From the NCBI GenBank assembly GCA_017979445.1, contig CM030718.1, forward strand, positions 17,355,021 through 17,419,020: a stretch of DNA of 64,000 nt. The letters run 5' to 3'. The notes beneath the pieces were generated by a model. That model was not told the origin of the DNA, ran no database searches, and worked only from the letters and a program-made list of their open reading frames with translations. The DNA is from Akebia trifoliata. Lineage: Eukaryota; Streptophyta; Magnoliopsida; Ranunculales; Lardizabalaceae. This document shows, piece after piece, positions 11,101-23,100 of this stretch (the stretch's first letter is position 1; each line of letters opens with the position of its first letter). The position numbers and the translations under genes were made by a program.

Positions 11101-14100
11101 TGTTGGGTTAGGAAATTCACAACCAAATCCAAGTCCTTCTTTGTCCTCAGTATTTTATGTTCAAAATTTTTCATTTAGTCTTCTTTCTGTGAGTCAACTT
11201 ACAAAGAAACTAGATTGTTCAATGACATTTTTATCCTCATTGTGTGTTTCAAGATCTAAAGATGAAGAGGATGATTGGTGGCAAGCTTGAAGTAGATGGT
11301 ATGTATCTTCTCAACAGTGCTTCAGTCCCGACAGCTCTCCATTTATCTTCAAACACCTTTCAGTGGCATTGTCGACTTGGTCATCCTTTTCTTCGTGTTT
11401 TACGGAGTTTAGTTCCTGCTTTAAATAAAGAATTCACACTTAATTGTGAAGCGTGTCAGTTTAACAAACATCATCAAGTGTCTTTTATACTTAGTATGAG
11501 TCGTAGAGAGTCCAGTCTTTTTCGTTTAGTGCATTTTGATGTACAGGGTCCTTCACCCACTACTTCTTATTTAAGTTTTAAATATTTTGTTATTTTTGTG
11601 GATGACTTGGTTATTTTTAATGAATTATCGTTCTGAGTTGTTTAATATCTTTCAACAATTTCTTATGAAAATTCGAACCCAATTTGATACTTCTTTATGC
11701 ATTTTACATTCTGATAATGCAAAAGAATTTTTCCTTGGTCATTATACTACTTATTTGCAATCTCATGATATCATTCATCAATCATCGTGTGCTCATACCC
11801 CTCAACAAAATGGGGTAGTTGAACATAAAAACCGACACCTTTTTGAGGTTGCTCATGCCTTATGTTTCAAATGAAGGTCCCCAAATATTATTAGAGTGAG
11901 GATATGCTTACTACTTGTCATCTCATCAACCGTATGCCTACTGTTGTCCTTGATGGTACTTCTCCACATCAAATCTTATTTCCTAATCGTCCTATTTTTT
12001 ATCTTCCTCCTCGTGTTTTTGGGCGTATCTGTTTTGTTCATCATTTAGGTCCTGGTCATGACAAATTAGATCCCAAGAATTTGAAAAGAGTGCTTCTTAG
12101 GTAGTCTCATACCCAAAAGAGTTACCGGTATTATATTCCCACATTACGCAAACACTTTGTTTGTGATGATTTTACATTTTTCGAGTCTACACCATACTTC
12201 TCTACTGAGTCATCTATTGATGATACATTAGAGAGTATTCATTTACCTGTTCCTAGTCTTATTTCTAAATCCAGTCCTACTACATAACTTCGAGTTTATC
12301 ACAAGAGGACCACTACTGCATCGCCAGCACCAACTTCTTTGTCGTCTAAAGATCCATCCCCACCTTCCGTACTGGTACCTCCTTCCATTCAGGTAATGGA
12401 TGTTATTTCATATTCTAGTGAATTACCTATTGCTATTCGCAAAGGTACCCATTCTTGTGTTACTAGACATCCTATCTCTAATTTTATTTTTTATGCTACG
12501 TTGTCTTCTTCAATGTTTTCTTTTCTTTTCACTGTCTCTTTTATTTCTATTCCTAAGAATCTCCAAGATGCCTTATCTCACCCGGGATGGAGGACAAATA
12601 TGTCGATGAGATAGATGCTCTACATCATAATGATACTTAGTCTTTGGTTTCTCTTCCTCCTAAAAAACATGTTGTTGGTTGTAGGTGGGTCTACATTATT
12701 AAATTTCATCCTGATAGCACAGTTGATAGATTGAAAGCTCAGTTAGTTGCTAAGGGATACATAAAGACTTATGGAGTTAATTATGTTGAGACGTTCTCTT
12801 CAGTTGCGAAAATTACTTCGATTCGAGTGTTGATTGCATTAGCTGCTATGTCTGATTGACCCTTGTATCAATTACATATTAAAAATGTCTTCCTATGTGG
12901 TGATTCACAAGAGGAAGTGTATATGGAGCAACCACCTGGGTTCGTTGCTCAGGGGGAGACCAGCAAAGTGTATAAGCTTCGAAAACACTCTATGATTTGA
13001 AGCAATCTCCACGAGCATGGTTTGGTAAGTTCAGTGATGCGGTTCTTGCATTTGAGATGATGCGTTGTCAAACAGATCATTCAATTTTCCATCAAAAAAC
13101 TGAAAAGGTGTATGTATTACTGATAGTCTACGTTGACGACATTGTTTTGACTGATAGTGATGTTAATGAGATACAGAGGTTGAAGTCTTATCTTCAACAA
13201 CAATTTCATACCAAAGACTGGGAAAAATTGAGGTATTTTCTTGGTATTGAGGTGGCTGGTTCAAGTCGTGTTATTAGTCTCTCTCAAAGGAAATATATGC
13301 TAAATTTGTTAGAAGAGACAAGGTTACTTGGGTCCAAACTAGTGAGTACCCCCATGGACCAGAAGTTGTAAGTTGCAGTTGAACAAGGAGATGTGTTTGA
13401 TGATCCCCGTAGATACATGAGGTTAGTTGGAAAGTTGAATTACCTCACCATCGCAAGACCAGACATCTCACATGTTGTTAGCATTATGAGTCAATTTATG
13501 AAAGCACCTAGGATACCCCATTGGGTAACTATTCAACATATTATGAGGTACCTAAAGAGATCTCCAGTACATGGTTTGTTGTACAAGCCTAATGGTCATA
13601 CTCAGATTGAGCGATATACAAATGCAGATCGGGTTGATTCTCCCTCAGTCATGAGATCTACCACAGGTTATTGTACCTTCATAGGAGGTAATCTTGTATC
13701 TTGGAAAAGCAAGAGGCAAACAGTAGTGGCCAGATCAAGTGCAAAAGCTGAATAGAGAGCTATGTCTCATACTTCTTGTGAACTTATTTGGTTGAGACAT
13801 TTTCTCTAGGAGATTAATTTCACAATGGAGACACCTATGAGTCTTTTATGTGATAACCAGACAGCTATGCATATAGCTTCCAATCTGATGTTTCACAAGC
13901 GGACGAAACATATCTTAGTAGACTGTCATTTTGTTCATGAGAAGCTTCTAAGAGGTGAAATTGCCACAATGTATGTCGAATCTGAATATCAACTTGTTGA
14001 TCTATTTACTAAGTCGTTGGGAAGTGATAGGGTTACTTTTTAGTGTAACAAGCTGAGATTATATGATATATATATTCTCTAGCTTGAGGGGGAGTGCTAG

Positions 14101-17100
14101 ATATATCAGTATTTTATATATGTACCATAAGGGCATATGTGTAATTTCATTTGTTTTCTAGTTTTATATATATACCATGGTTCATAGTGAGAGAATCAAG
14201 TTTGACTCCTCCCACTTTCTCCATTCTTTTCTTCTCTAAACCCTAATATGATCTTCTACACTAACAATTGAACTTGCATGGCTAAAATTTGAGTAATCAG
14301 TATCGAACAAAAGATTTTTGGGATAAGGCTCTAGTAATGATGAGTAACCAACAACAAACATGACATATTAAGGGCATTTACTATCAACAACAAGATTAAT
14401 TTAAAAATTACCTTGAGCCTCCAGCAACTCGATACTTGATATAATATAGTATACCAGGTTCTTCGGAATATTCCACTTCCTAAGAAAAAATAAACAGGAT
14501 CAAAGCCTTTTATTAAAGTTAAAACAATTGAAATGTTCATATCCAACAAGAAATCACATACCAAGTCTGAAACAGCAGTTTGAAGATTAGGAGACCAGTT
14601 GACCATATAAGATCCTGAGAGAAAATACATTGCTTCATTAGATGAATGGTTATCAATTCATAGGGGGCAATTTTAAAAAAAAAAACAAGTTGAACTTTAG
14701 CAATGTCTTCAGTTGCTAATTTGGTTCAACAGGAATTGGGACTTTTTCAGCATAGTAACTTAGAGATCATCCTCATCGATTTGGGTTTCATTGGGAGGAG
14801 TGACATGATAATGGTCAAAGCCTTAAAAGTCTCCAAGGAACTTAACCCGAATTGTTGAAGGGGGGTTTAGCAATGTTATTGCTTGGGGTTTTGAGGCAAG
14901 GATAGTGTCATAAAGCATATAAAATTATAATCAAGTTTGAGAACATCATTCTGTTTGGATCCTTGGTCCGCATTCCGTTTCACCTATTCATCTTCTTCTT
15001 CTTTTTACTCTTCCGGTTTCGAAATCCTAAGGCTTTGCCACAAACAATGCTTTAGATATTGCTTGTTCAAACTTTATTTACCCTACATGGTTATTTAGGG
15101 TGTGTTTTATGTTTGTTTGGTTGGTTTTCTATGTTTGAAGACTTCCATTGGTGTGTTTGAAGATCAGTGGTACATTTCACAATTTTTTTGCTTGCCGAAA
15201 AAGGTTTTTTTTGAGTTTTTGCGATTCGAAAGGAATATGAAGGAGGATTCACCTTCTACCTTTGCCGCCCTTTGTTGGTTTTGCATAAAGGTCATTCTAA
15301 CCCTTTTTCAGAATTTCCGAAGTTTCCGGTCAAAAGTTTGTTTTTTGGTCGAAATCCATCTCTTGAACTCTCATTGGGTCTTGCAATTTCTCCCGAAACT
15401 TATTTGGTTTTGCCTCTCTGCTCTAGCCACCACCTACAATGTGATGCAATCCTAATTAGTTGTTGGAACGGTTTAAAAATTCGTTCAATTTCGTAATGTT
15501 TCGTACAAAACATTTTGGATTTTTTCCATGTCGAGACGAAACCACAAAAAAATCGAAACATTCCAAGTTTTGATCTATTTCTTTATTTTTTTTCTGATTT
15601 ACAGATCTCTATTTAGGGAGAGAGATCTGCGAGAGAGATTTGAGGGAGGGATTTGCAAGAGATATCTAGTGCGAGAGGAGAGAGATCTGGGGAGAGATTT
15701 GTGTGTGAGAGAGAGAGAGAGAGAGAATATCTGCTGTTGTTGCCCCCTCTTTCATCTGATTTCCCGAAATCCTTTACAAAGTTCAACTTCTTTTACAATA
15801 AAACACCCTTGAGCTTGGTCTTCTCTAGAAGACTAGGACATTTAGACCAGTCCTCATATTATAGTAAAAATATTATACAACCATTTGTTTTCAAACTGTT
15901 AAATACCCCTTTGACCATGGTCTTCAGTTTCAGTTTTTGAAGAAAACAAAACATTGGATAGAATTAGATTTTAAACCATGGTTGTTGGAGTGAGTTAGAT
16001 AGTTAACTAGATAGTTGTTTGTTATTTCGGTTAGTAACAACCTGAAATAGTGAGCCGTTGGAGTTAGTATTGTTAGTTTTCTTTTGTTACTTTAAGTGTT
16101 CATGTGAAGGTAAGTGGTCATTTCACTTGGGCTATTATCTTTCTGTTTTGCCTATAAATAGGTCATCAAATGTAGTTGTAAATAAGCTTTTCCTTGAATT
16201 AAATAGTTCAAAAGCGAGAGTTTTCTCTTCCAACTTAAATTCTCTTGAAGTTTCACACAAATTAGTCTAAATTTCCAGATCTGGTTGAATCATTTGGTAT
16301 CAGAGAAAAGGGAATTCAATCTAATTTGGAGAGAAGTTCAGTCCAATTTCAGATCTGTTGTATATTGCAGATTTTAAGATCTGTTTCAAAATTCAAATCT
16401 GATGAAGATTGCAGATTTTTTCAGATCTATTCCAATTTCAGATTTGCTGAAGATTGCAAATCTTGAGATCTGTTTCCAATTTCAGATCTATTGAAGTTGT
16501 AGATTTTCAGATTTGTTTCCAATTCCAGATTTCTAGATCCATTTCCAATTTCAGATCTGAAAATGTTGGTATTCGACTATTGAAGTTATGCCATCAGATA
16601 TTTGAAATGAATCGACAACCGAGAGGACAAAACCAGCGTTGTTAGGGACGCGCCAATGCCGCTATTAATCCGAAAGGAAATGTGGCAGCACAACGTCTTA
16701 ATCTGCAAGATGAGATGGAACATCTTCGAAGACAAGTTGAGGATTAACTGAAATGGTTTAGCGCCTTCAACTTCCAATGGAGCAACATCTAAGGCCTCAA
16801 ATTCCTCGTTCTATATCTGGATATGATAATACTTCTAACTCAAACTCCTCTTGCTTCGAAAATCCCTTTGGGATGAATCAGAATAATAATTTCCGATTGG
16901 AGAATAGTATCAAGGTAGATCTTCCGAAATTTCCAGGTAGCCTTAATTTGGACGATTTTGTTGATTGGATTAATATTCTTGAACGAAATTTCAAGTATTA
17001 TGAGGTTTCCGAGGAACGAAAGGTGAAATCAGTTGCCATCAAGCTCAAGGGACGAGCTTCCAAATGATGGGAACAATTGCAAGTGAATTGAGTTCAAAGA

Positions 17101-20100
17101 GGTAAAGGGAAGATCAAAGATTGGTGCAAGACGAAGAAGAAGCTCAAAAAGCAATTTCTTTCTTTCAATCACAAGCAAACCATATATAAAGCCTTGCACA
17201 ATCTTTAACAACATGGGAGTGTGGTTGAATACAGAGGAGAGTTGATTTGAACGAAACTGAAAAACAAATGGTTGCAAGGTATCTTAGTGGCATGAAGCCT
17301 TTATTCAAGATATCCTTAGTCTACCAAATTTGTTGACTGTTTCAGAGACCTGTAATCGAGCTTTGTTCATGGAAAAACAACAAAATTGGAGTATACCAAA
17401 GTATGGACAACAATCCCAAGGAAACTCTAGGGCCGGACAACCATTTCAAGTTAATACCAAGGTTGGCAACTTGTAGAGTATGAGTAAGGGTTGGATAGCA
17501 AGCAAAGTCTATTCCTATTACCCATAATCAGTCTCATACAAATTGATTTGGGGCTAGAAATCAATTCCAAGGTGGCAACTTCAAGTGTTATAAATGTGGA
17601 GAACCCAGAAAAAAGTCTTCGACTGTGAGAAGGCAAATGGTCCTTGCAATAAGGCACTTTTATTGGAGGAAATGGCGGACTCGGCACCAAATGAAAAGCT
17701 ACCCATCTATGATCAACCTCCCAATGACGACATTGGTGAAGAAGAGGAATTAGCACTCATGATGAAGAAGACGTTTCTTACTCCCAAGCACAAAAATGAA
17801 AAAGATTGGTTGAGAATCAACATCTTTTCTACTACCTATGATGCATTTGATGAAATTACCAAACCGAATGAAGATGAAGAAAGTGGGGAACATGTGGATT
17901 ACGACGATGAACCAATTTATGATAAAGAGGCCTATAATGTGTTTGATGAAATTATCAAACCGGATGAAAGAAGTCTTGTCATTGACAAGATTTTGGTCAC
18001 TCACTATCTATGATGACATTGCACGCATTTCCACCATGTGTGCATCATTTTTGCATGCCTCGACTACAAAGGCTATTGGATTTGATTGCCTCAAGGATGT
18101 GTATGAGGACAATGCCCACTTTGGCCCAATTGTGGAGAATTGCAAGATTGGATTGTGTGATGACTATGTATTGAATGATGGATTCTTTTCCAAAGAAGCT
18201 CAACTATGTATTTTTGATTGCTCACTTCGGCAAGATTTTATTGTGGAGCCTCATAATGAAGGACTTCGTGGTCACTTTGGGAAAAACAAAACAATGACTT
18301 TAGTAGCGAAAAAATACTTTTGGCCAAAATTGTGGTGGGATCTAACACGGTGTGTTGAGAGATGTTAAATTTGTCAGGCTTCAAGAGATCAAGCGCAAAA
18401 CACGTGACTTTACAAGCCATTACTGATTCCTAAGCCTCTGTGGGCCAATGTTGGCATGGACTTTCCAGAACTCAACGAGATTTGATTCCTTTACCGAACT
18501 TGGGTAGAGCAAGCAAAAATGTGGAAGAAATGGTCAAGAATATGCATGAAATCCATGAGCAAGATATGGCAGCATTTATGAAGGATTTTCATACACAAAT
18601 CAAATTTCAAATTGAGGGTTCAAACAATAAATATAAGGAAGTTTTTTATCTTCACAAGACGAGAGTTGGGTACAATAGGCAACTTGATTTGGGAGATTTT
18701 AAGAAAATAGAGGCAATCAGGTGGCTTATACACCAAACATAAAGTGGGACCTTACAAGATATTAGAGTGCATCAATGATGATGCTTATAGGGTGGAGCTT
18801 CCTCTACATTTAAACACATCTAATGTGTTTAATGTACAACATTTTCTGCCGTATTATGTCTCCTAACTCATGGTCGAGTTCTTTAAGGATGGGAGAATGA
18901 TGCAGTCCAATTTAGTTAGTTGTTGGAGTTAATTAGTTAGTTACTTAACTAGTTAATTAATTGTTTGTTATTTCAGTTAGTAACAACCTGAAATAGTTAG
19001 TTGTTAGAGGGAGTTAGTTATCTTTTGTTACTTTAAGTGTACATGTAAGAGTAATGTAGTCATTTTACTTGAGCTGTTATGTTTCTGTTTTGCCTATAAA
19101 TAGGCCATCAAATGTAGTTGTAAATCAGTTTTAATTGAATGAAATAGATTCAAAAGAGAGTTTTCTCTTCCAACTCAACTTCTCTTGAAGTTTCACACAA
19201 ATTAGTCTAAATTTCCACATCTGATTGCATCACAATGATTTCCTGGGATCTTCTCCTATTTTTTTGAGATTTTCCTGGTATCCTGGGTGAAATTTGCAAT
19301 TTTTTTTCCTTTGCATGAAGAGTTTTTTATGGAGTTGGGAGTTTAGATTACGTCTACAAAAGAAACATGAACTCTAGAATATTTTATATAAATGCTTCAA
19401 TTTGAAGAAAAGGGTTATCTTCTCAAAGTGAAAATGAATATGGAACATCAATAATGATATCATTTCCAATTAGTTAATAACTACGTTGCATGATATCAAT
19501 TAATCCAAGGAACTAAGTTGCATACCTTGATAAATTAGGCCTTTCTCATGAAGCCTAATGAAGGCCTCAACCACAGCTCCTGAAACCATTGACAGACGAA
19601 TTCATAATAAGACACCATGAACTGAATAATGTAATACAAATATTTCAGCAAAGGTGGTTCTAGTACTTTTAGAAAACAAACTCAGCAATCACATTCAAGG
19701 TTCGAAAAATCTCCTCTCATTTCATTTTTTCAATTGCCGGACACACCGAAACCTTTCGAACATTCTAACTTTTGGGAAAAATAAATTCATGCATAAAGTT
19801 AGAAAAATGTTTAAAATAGATCTGTGTGAGAATATGAATGTGAAATGGCTTGGGCATGGCCAGCACATGGCCTAGGCATAGTTTGGGCTGGCATGGGCAT
19901 GACCTAGTCACGGCCTGGGTTGCCCCAGCACAATGTGGGTATTACCTAATTGGCTATGATAAAAACATTGCGAAACAAATATGCACACTAAAACAAAACC
20001 TGATTTTTTTTAGTGTCTCAAATACTGATACATTTCGGCCAAAACATTCCAAACTGAAATGGATCTTTGAATTGCAGTCACATTTCTGGCTCATTGTCAT

Positions 20101-23100
20101 CATCAATATCAAAGTATTATTAGACACACACGAAAGAGATAATAAAGACACTTTCAGAAACAAGATCCAGCTCAACAATTTTTTTAGATGAAAAATAAGA
20201 CAAGAAATTTGATAAAATATCCTAGAATCCATACTCAATGATATCTATTACAAAACTTCCCATAACGTTTCTTGGATAATTTGTGAAGTTTATATGCACT
20301 ATCTATAAGTTATATTATTATAGGGCACAACTAAAAGACCTTTTTATGGAAATAGTTAAAGAATATTGATTGGATTGAAAACCATCTTACGACTTAGCTG
20401 CTCATCCAGAGTGAAATGTTCTCTAGTCCAATCGCAAGATGCACCTAGTCTCTTAATTTGATTTGTAATTTCTCCGCCATACCTGAAAATTGAAGAAGCT
20501 AAAACAGCAGCAAGGCAACTAAAATGCAATAAGATTCTAATTATACTACATTAGCAAACTAGGTTAAATACCGCTAGTTCCACACAATAGTCAATAAGAT
20601 GAACAAGTTTTAGACCCTTGATCCACTAGTATATCTGAGAAAAATCAAATTAACCAATAAAGGTATTTGAGATAAATTCACAATTCAAGATCTGTAGATT
20701 TCAAAAATATGTCTTTCATTTTTTTGTTGTGCCCATATTGACACAATACGACATCAATACTAGTGATGGATACTTGGATACTAGTAAAATATAGTAGACT
20801 TGTTTTCTATTACATTGATATCAGAAATAACCTTAAAATAATTGAAGAGCAAATATATATTTACAACTCGGTGGGCCAGCTTTGATTTACGTGCTTGCAG
20901 TTGGGTTTGGTATTATAATAGCACCAACATCTTTTGTTTCTTAAGGTTAATGGGTTTTTCTCGGGGTTATAGATAATAGACATGGTCCATAGAAGGGATC
21001 TTTTTCTCTTTTGTAGAGTGTGTGAGAAAACATTTGATCTCTACATATGTTCTTCTTCTCCTGTAAAACCTAGAAGCTCAAAGTTGTGGAGTGTAGTCAT
21101 CACATTGCTGTTATGGATTTGTGACAACAGGAATGGGATTGGGATTGTTTGTTTTGGTCCTAACTAGAATTGGGTGTAGAGAGCTTGGTGAATTCCTACT
21201 TGTCTACTTGCCCATGGATGGAGCCCCATTGTGGGTAAACCAAATATATCTTGTGTTACGGTTGAATGTTTCTCTACTTTCTTTATTGCTTGTTGCATTT
21301 GCTTTGCAGCATATTCTTGGGGTTTGGTTGTTGGAATTAACTTATTTGTTTCTTGAAGAGATTGATTTTGATGACCGGTTTTTTGTATGTGACTTGGGTC
21401 TAGTCAGAACAAGTGGTATTAGAGTATCCGGGTTGTGTATGTAAGGTGTTTGATAAATGTAAGCTCCATGGTTTAAAATTGGTGTGTGGCCGATTTTCTA
21501 TCAAGGTGGAGATTGTTGGCTTTGGAGGATATAAATCACCAACATCTTCTGTTTCTTTAGGTTAACGGGTTTTCCCAAAGGGAGAGAAAAACTCTTGGAA
21601 CTTCGAGCCAAGGGAAATATTAATGATTGAGATGAGGAGGAAGCGAGCCTTTTACAAAGGTTTAAGGTGAAGTCAATGAGGAGGGAGGGGATGAGAGACA
21701 TCAAACCTTGAGAAGCTAGTGGTATTATACCTGCTTTCGAAGGTCTCAGAAAAGACCTCGAAACCCAAATCCATTGTTTTCAAGGTCAAAAATCCCTCAA
21801 AAGGTTTCTACCATAGAGTACACGACAAATTAAAATGTGTAGGGCTCGTACTTTAAACTGCGATGTGTTGCATTTCCGAACCTGGAATCCGAAAATTCCT
21901 TTAGCCTAGACCGCCTTATTTTCTAAGATCTTCAAAGTCATAAAGTAATCCAAACCCACTCATCGTAGTACTCTTATAAAAAGACATTCTAGAGTTGCTG
22001 TTTATAACATTTAGTATCAATGTCATGGTAAGGGGGTACCAATTAAACCATTGATAAAATTATGATGTCCTTATTTTATATGTATGTACTCATCGCGAAT
22101 GGTTGAATGTCATGATTGAAATTATATTATGTACATGAGATACAATGATGTTGTACAAGACTGACTCCTTTGTGGGGTAAGAAGAATGTTAATGAGACAA
22201 GGCAGGTACCCATATTGGGTAGAATCACGAATATTGAATTAACGTATAAAAAGAAAACATGAATGTTCGACTAGCATCTTTAGAAACCCATGCAAAGAGG
22301 ATAGGTAGGTTTCAAGATAGATGGGTCAATACTCTAGCCCAAATACCTTGAGAGGAATACCTCATGAGAGGTTGAGCTCAGACGAATAGTTAATTTGGCT
22401 AAAATACCTTGAGAGGACAACCTCAACATACATTGAGCCCAGACAGATCGGTAATTTTGTCAAAATACCTTGAGAGGACAACCTCAACATACGTTGAGCC
22501 CAGACAGATGGTAATTTTGTCAAAATACCTTGATAGACTACCTCAACATAGGTTGACCCCATGTTATGACATATCTTGCATCTAAGGACAAGGATTCTCG
22601 GGATAAAAGTAATGATAAAGATAAGTAAAAGACATTAACCTAGAATGATAGTCAATAAGAAGCCTTTACGCCAATGAAACTGAGAAATATACTTCATTAT
22701 TGTTTATTTATAGAATGCTTTTGTTTTTTGAAGAATTTTGCTTGTTCTAGTTGATTAATTTGGAATGTAGTCTGTTTCAACTTTTGTTGAGTTTCATAGC
22801 TCACTGACATTTTATGTCAACAGAAGATCAAGATTAAGAGAGGATTGAGCAAGAAGGACTAGAAAGAAGTCTTTTCTACTTAAATATTGTAAATCAATGT
22901 TATGACAATGATGATGGGTTATTGTAATTGGCAGGATTGTACATATATTTTATGTTAAAAGAAAAGAACATTTGTCAGTTCCGTTATGAAAGTTATTCAC
23001 AACTTGACTTTGTGTCTTGAGTTCAACTACAACCCTAAGAAGAAAGTCGAGCCGCAACATATGATATATTCTTAATAACCAAATATATATATATATATAT

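Larger units (their letters stand above)
7065..14260 (+). mobile_element. Complete but decayed Copia retrotransposon in intron 9, antisense to the host gene
   Basis: Two LTRs of 165-166 bases (7065-7229 and 14095-14260) start TGTTAGATA / TGCTAGATA and end TTCTACA. A primer-binding site TGGTATCAAAGC lies at 7230 and a polypurine tract (TTGAGGGGGAG) just before the 3' LTR. Flanks read TTAAC (7060-7064) and CTAAC (14261-14265), a target duplication with one mismatch. Between them, in order, are gag, integrase, RT and RNase H on the plus strand, all with stops or frameshifts. A 2.2 kb DNA transposon (8154-10353) splits gag; without it the element would be about 5.0 kb. Confidence 0.93.
15955..19232 (+). 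mobile_element. Gypsy retrotransposon deletion derivative in intron 7
   Basis: Paired LTRs (about 15955-16292 and 18898-19232) share blocks such as GTTACTTTAAGTGT, TGCCTATAAATAGG and GAAGTTTCACACAAATTAGT, and the 3' copy runs TGATGCAG...TGCATCA. A primer-binding site TGGTATCAGAG lies at 16295. The interior is only 2.6 kb: a gag, a zinc-binding integrase segment and the integrase C-terminal module, with no reverse transcriptase or RNase H found. I saw no convincing target duplication. It is antisense to the host gene. Confidence 0.87.

Noticed and set aside
14640..15954. Helitron or further LTR element
   Set aside because: I could not find a TC...CTRR end with hairpin, an LTR pair or matching proteins.
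17750..18004. 84-codon open frame on the minus strand
   Set aside because: It is the mirror of the Gypsy gag/linker on the plus strand and has no family motifs.
21121..21444. 107-codon open frame with hydrophobic segments
   Set aside because: It lies within the LTR-like region of a TRIM-like element and reads as chance open sequence; no family was recognised.
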